Of a stretch of DNA of 64,000 nucleotides, positions 50,719 through 60,900 are shown piece after piece; the stretch's first letter is position 1, and each line of letters starts with the position of its first letter. The stretch comes from Methanocella conradii HZ254. Its GTDB lineage: Archaea; Halobacteriota; Methanocellia; Methanocellales; Methanocellaceae. The DNA is taken from the NCBI RefSeq assembly GCF_000251105.1, contig NC_017034.1, positions 930,001-994,000 on the forward strand, written 5' to 3'. A model generated the notes under the pieces. It did no database searches. It was not told the origin of the DNA and saw only the letters and a program-made list of their open reading frames with translations. A program made the translations under genes and the position numbers.

Positions 50719-51447
50719 ATGGCAAGCGTTATTTTTGAGATAGCCCGTAAAGAGGCGCTTTCGTATTATTCGAGGAGGAGCGTTATAGTCCAGAATATCA
50801 TCTTGCTTTTCGCCTTTAGCATTATACCCATAGAGCAGGTCGGCTCTGTTCTGGCCTCGGGCGGGCACCGTATCAGTTCCCTCTCCTCGACCCTGGACGT
50901 ATTATTGTTGATAGCCGCTTTTTACCCGATCATGGTGGCCAACGGCATATCCGTGCTTGCTTTCCCATATGAAAAGGATCAGAAGACCATTGAGCACCTG
51001 CTGTCGCTGCCTTTAAGCGATAAAGAGATTTTCCTGGGTAAAGCGCTTGCAGCCGTCGTCACCGGCTGGGCAGGGCTGGCGCTGGTCTACTCTATAGTCA
51101 TAGGCTACGTGCTCGTCGTCGATGGGAGCAGCATCGTGTGGGACGCACCCCTTGTAACGCCTTCCCTTGCCGTGTCCATCTTCGTTGTCGCCCCCATGCT
51201 GGTCGTCCTTTCGACGATGGCGCTGATAGCCATCTCCAGCTACATACCCAATACCCGTGAATCGTACATCATCAATATTATTTTAATGGGCGTGATGATA
51301 GGTGTCGGAAGCATGAGGCTAGCCATAAATGTCGATCCCCTGCTGTTTGACCTGGGGCTTGCCGCCGCGCTTGCCATCCTCGCCTTCATGGCCTATGTAG
51401 TCGGCATTAAGGCCTTTAGCCGCGAAAAGCTGATATCCAGGATATGA
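50719..51447 (+). CDS. ABC-2 type transporter permease subunit
   Basis: The 242-residue protein has six predicted membrane helices. The conserved segment FPYEKDQKTIEHLLSLPLSDKEIFLGKALAAV near residues 76-107 is characteristic of ABC-2 permeases of the NatB/DUF type, in which an amphipathic loop contacts the ATPase. It is translated directly after the ATPase gene and completes a two-component exporter. Confidence 0.88.
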   Translation: MASVIFEIARKEALSYYSRRSVIVQNIILLFAFSIIPIEQVGSVLASGGHRISSLSSTLDVLLLIAAFYPIMVANGISVLAFPYEKDQKTIEHLLSLPLSDKEIFLGKALAAVVTGWAGLALVYSIVIGYVLVVDGSSIVWDAPLVTPSLAVSIFVVAPMLVVLSTMALIAISSYIPNTRESYIINIILMGVMIGVGSMRLAINVDPLLFDLGLAAALAILAFMAYVVGIKAFSREKLISRI

Positions 51448-51580
51448 GCAAATAGGAGGCCGTATCGGCCATGCCATATTTTTGAGGTGGGGAAAGCTAT
51501 ATATTTGTGGAATACCTTTCTAAACTCTGCTTTAATATATAGGCAGTGCTGTCCGCACCTTTATGCTTTTGCTTAACTAT

Positions 51581-51665
51581 GCGGGGGTTGCCAAGACAGG
51601 TCAAAGGCGCAGGATTGAGGGTCCTGTCTCGTAGGAGTTCGCGAGTTCAAATCTCGTCCCCCGCA
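51581..51665 (+). tRNA. tRNA-Leu (GAG anticodon)
   Basis: An 85-nt class II tRNA has acceptor stem GCGGGGG/CCCCCGC, anticodon stem CAGGA/TCCTG around TTGAGGG (anticodon GAG), a long variable arm (TCTCGTAGGAGTTC region) and T loop TTCAAAT. CCA is not encoded. No intron is seen. Confidence 0.95.
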
Positions 51666-51756
51666 CCTTTTATGAATAAAATTTAGGTTTGGAGTTTTTG
51701 CTTTTCGCGGTTCGACGTCTGCTTAGCCATAAAACCTGGACAAAGTTTATTATATG

Positions 51757-51797
51757 AAAAGAAAGTTCTTTCTTTTGTAAAAAGAAAGTTTTTTATA
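51757..51797. promoter_or_regulatory. AAAGAAAG-type repeats before the AAA ATPase gene
   Basis: AAAAGAAAG-TT-CTTTCTTTT (51757-51776) is a perfect 9-bp palindrome, followed by a third AAAGAAAG half-site (51781-51788). They overlap the promoter area of the AAA ATPase gene and may be an operator. Confidence 0.5.
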
Positions 51798-51819
51798 TTC
51801 CCACAAGAAACTTATAGGT

Positions 51820-53022
51820 ATGCTTCTCAAGGAGACGCTCCGAAAGGTCGCGGAAATACAGCTCAACGAGGTCAACACGCTCGACCAGGGCGCCAAAAGG
51901 GACATCCTCGATTCAATCGACATGAAGTCTCCTATGGCAGTCATCATATCGGGCGTGAGAAGATGCGGAAAAAGCACTTTATTAAAGCAGATAATGAAAA
52001 AGAGCAAGAGCTTTAATTACTTTAATTTCGAGGATGAGCGTGCGCTAAGCTTTGACGTATCAGACTTTGAAAGGCTGGACGAGGTATTCTCAGAGCTAAA
52101 CCCTGATGCATCCTGCTATTTTTTCGACGAGATCCAAAACGTTCCCGAATGGGAGCGGTTCGTCAGAAGAAAGCTCGACGAGGGCAAAAAATTTTTTATA
52201 ACGGGCTCTAACTCATCGCTGTTGAGCAAGGAGCTAGGCACAAAGCTTACCGGCCGACATCTAACCTATGAGCTATTTCCCATGTCCTACGGGGAGACAT
52301 TACGGCTTACCGGAGAGCAGGCATCCCTATCTTCCTTTAGTAAATACTTCTATAAAGGAGGGTTCCCCGGCTATATAAAATATGATAACGACATGATGCT
52401 CCAGCAAATCTTTAATGACATCGTCATTAAGGACGTTGTCGTTAGATATAGCTTGAAAGACCCGGTACTGGTTAAAAATCTGGCGAAATATCTAATGACA
52501 AACGCAGGAAATGAGTTCTCGTACAATGGCCTTAAAAAGTCCTTTGACGTGGGCACGGCGTCTACCATATCAAATTTTGTTTCCTACTTCGAGGACAGCT
52601 ATTTACTATTTACCATCCCGAAGTTCTCGTATTCCTATAAGAAGCAGCTCATGAACCCGAAGAAGGCCTACGCAATAGACCATGGATTGGCCAGGGCGAA
52701 CAGCGTATCCTTTTCAGCGGATAAAGGCAGGATACTTGAAAACATCGTATTCTTACAGCTAAGGCGGCTGTACCCCTCCATCTTTTATTTCAGGGAGAAG
52801 AACGAATGCGACTTCATCGTACAGGATAAGGCCGGCAAAATGCAGGCGATACAGGTATGCTATAGGCTAGATGAAGACTCGCTTCGGCGAGAGATGAAAG
52901 GCTTAAAAGAAGCCATGGAAGCGACGGGCATTAAGAAAGGGACGATAGTCACGTTTGACCAGGAGGATAAATTCGGCGATATCGAGGTAATGCCTGCCTG
53001 GAAATGGCTATTAAATGCGTAA
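51820..53022 (+). CDS. AAA_14/DUF4143 ATPase
   Basis: The 400-residue protein has the Walker A motif SGVRRCGKSTLL near residues 44-55, Walker B SCYFFDEIQNVPEWE near 97-111, a sensor-like FITGSNSSLLSKE near 126-138, and a C-terminal DUF4143 domain with a nuclease-like ENIVFLQLRR... FYFREKNECDFIVQ pattern near 312-345. Such AAA ATPases are widespread, multicopy and of unclear function, often thought to be linked to mobile or toxin-like modules. The gene is less GC-rich than its neighbours, sits 154 bp after a tRNA gene and has an unusual repeat-rich promoter, all compatible with horizontal acquisition. Confidence 0.87.
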   Translation: MLLKETLRKVAEIQLNEVNTLDQGAKRDILDSIDMKSPMAVIISGVRRCGKSTLLKQIMKKSKSFNYFNFEDERALSFDVSDFERLDEVFSELNPDASCYFFDEIQNVPEWERFVRRKLDEGKKFFITGSNSSLLSKELGTKLTGRHLTYELFPMSYGETLRLTGEQASLSSFSKYFYKGGFPGYIKYDNDMMLQQIFNDIVIKDVVVRYSLKDPVLVKNLAKYLMTNAGNEFSYNGLKKSFDVGTASTISNFVSYFEDSYLLFTIPKFSYSYKKQLMNPKKAYAIDHGLARANSVSFSADKGRILENIVFLQLRRLYPSIFYFREKNECDFIVQDKAGKMQAIQVCYRLDEDSLRREMKGLKEAMEATGIKKGTIVTFDQEDKFGDIEVMPAWKWLLNA

Positions 53023-53045
53023 GGGGATGTTGGTAGAATGGTTAA

Positions 53046-53696
53046 TTACTTTTTGATAACTCCTTTTGTTGTGGCCAGGCCTGCCAGCCCCACCATGCCC
53101 AGTATGGCGAAAGGCAGCAAAGGAAGGCAATTGCCACCTGTACCCGTCGTGGCGGTGGGAGAAGCTATGGGAGTCGGGGTTACGGTCGGCTCAGGGGTTG
53201 GCGTCGGGCTTACCACCACAGGCACATCAAAGTCAATATTATTAAAGCCCTGAACAAACCTCAGTTTAACGATATTAGAGTCCTTGGGGATGGGTATCTC
53301 GACGAAGCGCAGGCTAGACATGGCACCGGGCTTCACGTCCTCGCCGGTATACGTCCCCTCATTAAGCTTATACTGGTTACCCTGCTCATCATAGAATTCC
53401 GGCTGGATATAGCCATCTTCTACATGGTCACCATGGTTCTCATACCGGTAGAAAAGCCTCACCCACTTCACGCGGTCAAGGGGCGTGGTTGGATAAGTGT
53501 TGCCCTTCTGGTGGTTACCAACCTCGAGGTATAATAAGTGTACTTCGACGTCACTGCGCATACAATAGAACGACTGATCCAGCGGGATGGTAGCCGTCGT
53601 GGTATCGTCGGCATCTGAAAACGCCATGGGCATCATGCCCATGAAAAGCGAAATGATAAGCGCTAAAACGACCACAACGCTCATTCTTCCAGACAT
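53046..53696 (-). CDS. Secreted beta-rich protein with C-terminal membrane anchor
   Basis: The 216-residue protein has a signal peptide (about residues 1-27, ending AFS), a beta-sandwich domain (about 30-165) resembling DUF4352-type proteins (EDGYIQPEFYDEQGNQYKL; VKPGAMSSLRFVEIPIP), and a Pro/Thr stalk. It ends in a C-terminal hydrophobic segment of Leu/Gly/Ala type followed by a Lys tail (GLATTKGVIKK). The tail has the general shape of an archaeal sorting or anchor signal but not a recognisable PGF motif. The function is unknown. Confidence 0.7.
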   Translation of the reverse strand: MSGRMSVVVVLALIISLFMGMMPMAFSDADDTTTATIPLDQSFYCMRSDVEVHLLYLEVGNHQKGNTYPTTPLDRVKWVRLFYRYENHGDHVEDGYIQPEFYDEQGNQYKLNEGTYTGEDVKPGAMSSLRFVEIPIPKDSNIVKLRFVQGFNNIDFDVPVVVSPTPTPEPTVTPTPIASPTATTGTGGNCLPLLPFAILGMVGLAGLATTKGVIKK

Positions 53697-53799
53697 GGTG
53701 GGATAATAATCACCTATAAAGCTTAAAGCTTTTTAGGCCGACAAAGCGTGTACTATTTATAAGATTAACCTAAATTCTAGCTTTTAGGATGGCCTGAAA

Positions 53800-55203
53800 A
53801 TGACCGATAAACGGCTGGTACTCCTCATAACCTGTATGACCGCATTCATAACGCCATTCCTGGGGTCATCGGTGAACATCGCGCTTCCTTCTATAAACGC
53901 GGACTTCATGGTGCCCGATGAGGCTTTGCTTAACTGGGTGGCGCTCGGCTTCCTCTTATCGGCGGCCATCTTCGTCGTGCCATTCGGGCGGATAGCTGAC
54001 ATCATTGGAAGAAAGACGATATTCATCACAGGGCTATCAATAGTGGTAATCTCATCAATACTGTGTAGCATGTCGAGCTCTATCCACATGCTCATCTTGT
54101 CACGGGCGGTCGAGGGCTTCGGCAGCGCTCTGATATTCGGCACCTCTGTGGCCATCCTCACGGCCGCTTACCCCATGAAGGAGCGCGGCAAGGCGCTCGG
54201 CATCAACGTCGCGTTAACGTATCTCGGGCTTTCGGCCGGCCCGGTGCTGGGCGGCTTCATCACGCACAACATCGGATGGAGATACATATATGGGGGTATG
54301 GCGGCGTATGCATCCCTCGTTGCTCTACTGGCGCTCCTGGTCCTAAAAGAGAACGAGCGGTGCGCCGAGAACGCGCCATTCGACGCCGTCGGCACGGCCC
54401 TTTATGGCGCGATGCTCTTCACTTTCATGATGGGATTATCGATGGTGCCGACAATATGGGGCGGGCTTATAATCGCGTTAAGCTTAGCGGGAATGGCGGC
54501 GTTCTTCTGGTGGGAGCTCAGGAACCCGAACCCAGTCTTAAAGGTCAGCGTATTCAGGAAGAATACGGTCTTTTTGTTTTCGAACCTGGCAGCGCTCATA
54601 AACTATAGCGCTACCGCGGCCATTGCATTCTTATTAAGCCTCTACTTACACTACATACAGGGCTACGATCCCCAGTCTGCCGGCCTCATCCTGGTAGCTC
54701 AGCCCATCGTGCAGGCAATATTTTCGCCTTTATCGGGGAGGCTCTCCGATAAGGTGGAGCCAAGGATTGTCGCCTCTATGGGCATGGGCTTATGTATTAT
54801 AGGGCTGGCGCTATTCGCGCTCCTTACGCCTTCCACCCCACTATACCAGATCATCGCAAGCCTGATGTTTTTAGGCCTGGGATTCGCCCTCTTCTCATCG
54901 CCAAACACGAACGCCATAATGAGCTCGGTGGACAGGTGTGACTATGGCGTGGCCTCCGGCATGGTAAGCACGATGCGCATCATCGGGCAGATGCTTAGCC
55001 AGAGCATCGCATTGCTCATCTTTTTAATGATAATGGGCCATACTGAAATCTCACGGGATCAGTCCGGGCCTCTTATGGCCAGCGTTCAGGCCGCCTTCCT
55101 CGTTTTTGCCGGGCTATGCGTCATCGGGCTGTTCGCTTCGCTTATGAGGGGTAACCTTAGAAGCGGTGCCACCCCCGTTAACGCTTTGCACCAGAAACAA
55201 TAG
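53800..55203 (+). CDS. MFS drug exporter, EmrB/QacA-type
   Basis: The 467-residue protein has about fourteen membrane helices. Family motifs are GSSVNIALPSI near residues 22-32, the motif-A loop GRIADIIGRKTIF near 64-76, SRAVEGFGSALIFG (motif B) near 101-114, and ALGINVALTYLGLSAGPVLGGFI (motif C) near 130-152. These place it in the DHA2 (14-TMS) family of proton-coupled drug exporters. The substrate is unknown. It is monocistronic. Confidence 0.9.
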   Translation: MTDKRLVLLITCMTAFITPFLGSSVNIALPSINADFMVPDEALLNWVALGFLLSAAIFVVPFGRIADIIGRKTIFITGLSIVVISSILCSMSSSIHMLILSRAVEGFGSALIFGTSVAILTAAYPMKERGKALGINVALTYLGLSAGPVLGGFITHNIGWRYIYGGMAAYASLVALLALLVLKENERCAENAPFDAVGTALYGAMLFTFMMGLSMVPTIWGGLIIALSLAGMAAFFWWELRNPNPVLKVSVFRKNTVFLFSNLAALINYSATAAIAFLLSLYLHYIQGYDPQSAGLILVAQPIVQAIFSPLSGRLSDKVEPRIVASMGMGLCIIGLALFALLTPSTPLYQIIASLMFLGLGFALFSSPNTNAIMSSVDRCDYGVASGMVSTMRIIGQMLSQSIALLIFLMIMGHTEISRDQSGPLMASVQAAFLVFAGLCVIGLFASLMRGNLRSGATPVNALHQKQ

Positions 55204-55320
55204 GCCAAAAAATTAAGCTTAAAAAGTAGCTCAGTCCCACCACCTATTAGATAGCCCTTTGAAAAACTTTTTTAAATAGCTTGATTACTATTTCCTGGAA
55301 ATGCCAAAAAATATATTTTG

Positions 55321-56268
55321 ATGGCGCCTCTTCATACATGGTTTACTATGAGGCTGACAGTAGAAGCCGGCGGCTTAACCCTGCAGAACCCGACCATCCT
55401 GGCGGCAGGCATCCTGGGCACAACTGGAGCGTCGCTTAAAAGGGTGGCATCGATGGGGGCGGGGGCAGTCGTCACCAAGTCAATCGGCGTCGAGCCCAGA
55501 TACGGGCACCCCAACCCATCGATGATAAAGCTCGAATGCGGGTATATAAATGCCATGGGGTTGCCGAACCCTTCATACAGGGAATTCTTGCAGGAGCTGG
55601 AGGTAGCAAGGCAGGCGGGCGTGCCGGTCATCGCAAGCATATTCGGGGCCAACGAGGCCGAGTTCAGGGAGGTGGCGGAAGGGCTTCCTGGCGCTTCAGC
55701 TTACGAGCTTAACGTGAGCTGCCCGCACGCTAAAGGATACGGGATGCAGCTTGGCACCGACCCGGCGCTCGTGGAGGCGGTAACGCGGGCCGTGAAAGGC
55801 GCAGTCGACGTGCCGGTATGGGTTAAATTGACCCCGAATGTCACGGACATCACGGCAATCGGGAGGGCGGCACAGGACGGCGGCGCGGACGCGGTGGTAG
55901 CCATCAACACGGTCAAGGCGATGACAATAGACATCGACAGCGGCTACCCCATACTCGGCAATATAAGCGGAGGGCTATCAGGGCCGGCCATAAAGCCCAT
56001 AGCGGTTAAATGCGTGTACGAACTATACGAGGCTCTGGACATACCGGTCATAGGGGTGGGCGGCATATCAAACTGGGCCGACGCAGTCGAATTCCTCATG
56101 GCCGGCGCATCCGCCGTCGAAATCGGCTCGGCGGTATACGACGGCCTTGAAGTCTTCGCCTCGGTCTCGATGGGGCTTTCCGACTACCTGGAAAGGAAAA
56201 ACATGAAGCTCGAAGATCTTGTTGGCCTATCCCATAGGGTGGTGAAGCATGAGGCCCATAAGTGCTAA
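55321..56268 (+). CDS. pyrD: Dihydroorotate dehydrogenase, class 1B catalytic subunit
   Basis: The protein of about 315 residues oxidises dihydroorotate to orotate in UMP synthesis. It has GLTLQNPTILAAGILG near 19-34, the FMN/substrate phrase YINAMGLPNPSY near 75-86, the catalytic cysteine in ELNVSCPHAKG near 127-137, and PVIGVGGISNWADAVEFLMAGASAVEIGSA near 241-270. The catalytic Cys rather than Ser marks class 1, and the neighbouring pyrK marks class 1B. ATG 55321 is chosen; a TTG at 55318 and an ATG at 55348 are alternatives. Its end overlaps pyrK by 20 bp. Confidence 0.95.
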   Translation: MAPLHTWFTMRLTVEAGGLTLQNPTILAAGILGTTGASLKRVASMGAGAVVTKSIGVEPRYGHPNPSMIKLECGYINAMGLPNPSYREFLQELEVARQAGVPVIASIFGANEAEFREVAEGLPGASAYELNVSCPHAKGYGMQLGTDPALVEAVTRAVKGAVDVPVWVKLTPNVTDITAIGRAAQDGGADAVVAINTVKAMTIDIDSGYPILGNISGGLSGPAIKPIAVKCVYELYEALDIPVIGVGGISNWADAVEFLMAGASAVEIGSAVYDGLEVFASVSMGLSDYLERKNMKLEDLVGLSHRVVKHEAHKC

Positions 56269-57031
56269 AATTTTGAAGGTTATTGATGAGACTCCTACAA
56301 TTAAGACCTTTAGGCTCGATACGGCGGGCTGGCTCAAGGGAAAGCCCGGGCAATTCGTCATGGTCTGGGCTAGAGGGGTAGATGAGGTGCCTATGGCCCT
56401 CTCCTATGAGGATGGCATCACCGTTCAGAGGGTGGGCGAGGCCACAGAGGCCATGTTCAGGCTAAAAGAAGGCGACACGCTCGGCATCCGGGGGCCTTAT
56501 GGCAACGGGTGGGAGCTTGTGGGCGATAATATCTTAATCATTTCAGGAGGCGTAGGCTCAGCGCCGCTGGCGCCTCTGGCCGAAAAGGCCGCAGCCATAG
56601 GGGTACAGGTGACCGTATTGGCGGGGTACAGGACGAAAGAAGAGGTCCACTTCGAGACAAGGTACAGGAAGGCTGGAAAGACGCTTATATCCACAGATGA
56701 CGGTAGCTATGGCCATAAGGGTTTCGTGACCGACCTTATGAGGGATATAGACTTAAGTATGTACACTCAAATATATTGTTGCGGCCCGGAAAAGATGATG
56801 TATCGTGTCCTGGGCATCCTGGATGGGCATAAGATGGCTGACCGCTCGCAGTTCAGCCTGCAGCGACACATGAAATGCGGCATAGGCGTGTGCGGAAGCT
56901 GCTGTATCGACCCGGATGGCTTGAGGGTTTGCAGGGATGGCCCGGTGTTCAGGGGCGATACGCTGATAAGCTCCGAGCTCGGAAGGTATGCCAGGGATGG
57001 TAGCGGCAGGAGGCTGAAATTATGGCTATAA
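56249..57031 (+). CDS. pyrK: Dihydroorotate dehydrogenase electron transfer subunit
   Basis: The 260-residue FAD and [2Fe-2S] protein passes electrons from PyrD to NAD+ or another acceptor. It has the FAD fold start (GQFVMVWARGVDEVPMALSY near residues 34-53), a nucleotide-binding GGVGSAPLAPLAEKA near 96-110, and the [2Fe-2S] cysteines CGIGVCGSCCIDPDGLRVC near 209-227. The gene overlaps pyrD by 20 bp and the next gene by 10 bp, so the three are in one operon. Confidence 0.95.
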   Translation: MRPISAKILKVIDETPTIKTFRLDTAGWLKGKPGQFVMVWARGVDEVPMALSYEDGITVQRVGEATEAMFRLKEGDTLGIRGPYGNGWELVGDNILIISGGVGSAPLAPLAEKAAAIGVQVTVLAGYRTKEEVHFETRYRKAGKTLISTDDGSYGHKGFVTDLMRDIDLSMYTQIYCCGPEKMMYRVLGILDGHKMADRSQFSLQRHMKCGIGVCGSCCIDPDGLRVCRDGPVFRGDTLISSELGRYARDGSGRRLKLWL

Positions 57032-57750
57032 TAGGCAGGTTCAGGCATAATCACAGGGTTTTCACCGGCGAGGTTATCGAAGGCAAGGTCCACTCCATGC
57101 TGGGCGGCAGGGAGTATGACATGAGCGAGGTCAAGGTGTTACCGCCCTGTACGCCGACCAAGATCGTTTGCGTCGGCTGTAACTACGTTGAGCATGCGAA
57201 AGAGCTTAACGAGCGTATACCGGATGAGCCTATATTATTCATTAAGCCGCCGTCCAGCGTGCTGGCGAGCGGCGAGAGCATAATTTATCCTGAGCAGGCG
57301 AAGCGGGTGGACTACGAGGCTGAGCTTGCGGTAGTCATTGGCAAGCGCACGAAGAACGTTAAGGCGGATAAGGCGAAAAGCCATATACTCGGCTACACGT
57401 GTTTCAACGACGTTACGGCCAGGGATTTACAGCGTAAGGATGTCCAGTGGACTCGCGCTAAAAGCTTCGATACGTTTTCCCCGATTGGCCCATTTATCCA
57501 GACGGAAGTCGACCCCACTAATCTTAACATTAAGGCCAGGCTTAATGGGGCCGTAAAGCAGGATTCGAACACGAGCGATATGATCTTTAACGTTTATAAG
57601 CTGGTGGAGTTCGTGTCGAGCGTAATGACCCTGGAGATGGGCGACGTCATTGCGACGGGCACGCCCCCGGGCGTGGGTCCCATGAAGCGTGGAGACACTA
57701 TAGAGGTGGAAATAGATAATATCGGGGTCCTGGCCAATAAAGTGGCATAG
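57022..57750 (+). CDS. Fumarylacetoacetate hydrolase family protein
   Basis: The 242-residue FAH-fold protein has KIVCVGCNYVEHAKELN near residues 50-66, the metal-binding DYEAELAVVIGKR near 97-109, NDVTARDLQRKD near 128-139, and GDVIATGTPPGVGPM near 208-222. All family metal ligands (Glu, Glu, Asp) look present. Members act as isomerases, hydratases or decarboxylases of diketo acids such as oxaloacetate. The exact reaction here is unknown. It overlaps pyrK by 10 bp, an arrangement that suggests co-expression with pyrimidine synthesis. Confidence 0.88.
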   Translation: MAIIGRFRHNHRVFTGEVIEGKVHSMLGGREYDMSEVKVLPPCTPTKIVCVGCNYVEHAKELNERIPDEPILFIKPPSSVLASGESIIYPEQAKRVDYEAELAVVIGKRTKNVKADKAKSHILGYTCFNDVTARDLQRKDVQWTRAKSFDTFSPIGPFIQTEVDPTNLNIKARLNGAVKQDSNTSDMIFNVYKLVEFVSSVMTLEMGDVIATGTPPGVGPMKRGDTIEVEIDNIGVLANKVA

Positions 57751-57977
57751 AAAAAGTATAATACAAAAATATTTTTATTTGCTTTTCTTGCGGTCATAGA
57801 AATATTTATTAGTATAAGCTGTATAATTTAAAATTATGGCAAGCGGTCGCAGGGCATACATTAGTAAAAAGCCCTTCATGATAATTTGCCACTTTTATTA
57901 TTTGAGCGGCCGCAGCGTGCGAAAAACGTTAGAGACATTATGGGGGCATCGAAGGGGGCAAAAAGGGGTTCTTATGT

Positions 57978-60900
57978 ATGAGCGGTATAAAAAGCTTCTT
58001 CGATACCATAATGGGCAGTTCCAGGTATAAGGGCGAAATGGCCGCGCAGAGGGCGGTCAACCCTCGGGCTAGCGTTGCATATAGCGTAGACGCTCGTTCC
58101 AGCCGCGACTCCATCCAGGATATCAAAAGCATGCTCGATGAGGCTATAACGGAATATTCGGAGGCGGTCAGGCAGAAGCCCGACTATGCGGAAGCCCATT
58201 ATAACCTTGGCGTGGCGCTGGATGATAAAGGCCTGCTGGACGATGCGATAAGGGAGTTCCGCGAGGCCGTCCGTCTAAACCCTGATTTTTCAGAAGCCCA
58301 CTATAACCTGGGGGTTGCATTAGATGATAAAGGGCTATTAGATGATGCCATTAAGGAGTATCGTGAGTCTTTGCGCCTGAACCCCGACTATGCAAGGGCA
58401 CATTATAGCCTCGGCATCGCCCTTGGAAAAAGAGACCAGCTTGACGAGGCCATCCACGAGTTCAAGGAAGCGTTGAGGCTACAGCCTGACAACCCTGAAG
58501 TCCATTATAACATGGGCGTGGTGCTGGCCAGGAAAGGCCTCATTGATGATGCCATAAAGGCGTTCAGGGACGCCATAGCGCTAAAGCCTGACGACGCGGA
58601 AGCCCACTATAATCTTGGAGTGTCGCTGGACTACAAAGGCCTGATAGACGAGGCGATATCCGAGTTCAGGGAGACGGTATGGCTCAAGCCGGATGACGCT
58701 GAAGCCCATTATAACCTTGGCCTGGCGCTGAGCAAAAAGGGGATGTTCGACCAGGCAATACGGGAATATAGGGAGGCGGTAAGGCTTAAGCCGGATTACG
58801 CTAAGGCCCATAATAACCTGGGCATCGTGTTAGATTATAAGGGCATGGTCGACGAGGCCATAAAAGAATACCGGGCCGCTGTCAACTTGAAGCCCGATGA
58901 CGCTGAAGCCCATTACAACCTTGGCGTGGCCCTTACCTCTAAAAATGAGCTTGACGAGGCCATCCACGAGTTCAAGGAGGCCGTTAAGCTTAAGCCGAAC
59001 TATCCTGAGGCGCATTTCAAGCTTGGCTACGCGCTATGCAGGAAAGGGCTGCTGGATGACGCCATCAGGGAGCTCAGGGAGGCCATCTGGCTCAGGCCAG
59101 GCTTCGCCGAAGCCCACTATAACCTTGGGGTCGTTTTTGGCAAGAAAAACATGATGGATGACGCCATCCGCGAGCTGAAGGATGCCATAAGGCTCAGGCC
59201 GGATTACGCGGAGGCCCATTATAACCTCGGCCTCGCCTACGACTATAAGGGTCAAATCGATGACGCGATAAAGGAATATAAGGAGGCCCTGAGGATCAGG
59301 CCTGACTACGTCAAGGCGAGGAATAACCTTGGCGTGGCACTGGACGAGAAAGGCTTTTTGGATGATACCATCCGGGAGTTCAGGGAAGTCGTATGGCTCA
59401 AGCCGGATGACGCCGAGGCGCACTATAACCTGGGCTTAGCCCTGAGTAAAAAGGGCTCGCTGGATCAGGCTATAAGGGAATTCAGGGAGGCTTACAGGCT
59501 TAAGCCTGACTTTGCCGAGGCATTCTATAATCTTGCAGTTGTTTTTGGCAAGAAAGGGCTGCTGGATGACGCCATACGCGAGTACAGGGAGGCGATAAGG
59601 CTCAGGCCCGATTACGCAGAGGCGCACTACAACCTGGCGATTGCCTATAGCAAGAAGAACATGGTAGACGATGCGATCAAGGAGTTCAGGGAAGCCGTCC
59701 ACCTCAGGCCTGACGACGCGAACGCCCACTATAACCTCGGGCTCGCGCTAAACAAGAAAGGATTGCTGGATAACGCCATACGCGAGTACGTCGAGGTGGT
59801 GCGCCTCAGGCCAGACGACGCCAAAGCGCATAATAACCTGGCGCTGGCATTATATGACAAGGGCATGCTAGATGAGGCTGTGAAAGAGTTTCGCGAGGCC
59901 ATCAGAATAAAGCCGGAATACGCAGAGGCGCACTACAACCTTGGCGTCGCCCTGGATCGCAAGGGCCTGATAGACGAGGCGATCGGCGAATACTTAATCG
60001 CCATCGAGATGAAGCCGGAAGAGCCGAATGCCCATTATAGCCTTGGCATGGCGCTATACAAGAAGGGGCTGCTCGATGACGCAATAAAAGAGTTCAAGGA
60101 GGTAATATGGCTAAAGCCCGATGACTTTAGCGCTCGCTTTCAGCTTGGCCTCGCCTTCAACGAGAAAAACATGCTGGACGACGCCATCAGAGAGCTTAGA
60201 GAGGCGGCCAGCATGGAGCCTGGCGACCCTGCCATCCACTATAATTTAGGCCTCGTGCTTGGCAGGAAGGGGCTGCTTGACGATGCGATAGGGGAATTTA
60301 AGGCGGCGCTGAAGCTGAAGCCTGACGACGTGAACGCCCACTATTACCTGGGCCTCGCGTATAATTATAAAGGCATGTACGATGATGCGGCGACTGAACT
60401 GGGGGAGGCGCTGCGCCTGAAGCCAGACGATGCGAACACCCACTATAACCTCGGCGTGGTCATGGCAAACATGGGCCGTTTCGACGACGCTATCAGAGAA
60501 TATAGGGAGGCGCTGCGCATCAAGCCTGATTATGCTAAAGCCCATAATAACCTGGGCATCGTACTCGACTATAAGGGGCAGGTCGATGAAGCCATCGCTG
60601 AATACTTAGAGGCTGTACGCTTGAAGCCTGACGATGCAAATGCCCATTATAACCTTGGACTGGCTTATGACAATAAAGGCATGCTTGACGAGGCCATCCG
60701 AGAGCTTAAGGAGGCATTAAGGCTGAAGCCGGACGACGCTAACGCCCACTATAACCTGGGCGTCATACTCGGCAAGAAGGGCCTTCTTAAGGAGGCCATA
60801 GATGAATATAACATTGCAGTAAGCCTAAGGCCTGACTATGCTGAGGCGTACTATAACCTTGGTTTTGCGCTGGATATGGCGCAAATGGGCGCGAAGGCGG

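Noticed and set aside
57836..58030. Plus-strand frame of 64 codons just before the TPR gene
   Set aside because: It overlaps the TPR start in another frame, has no recognisable motif or ribosome binding site, and its composition is not gene-like.
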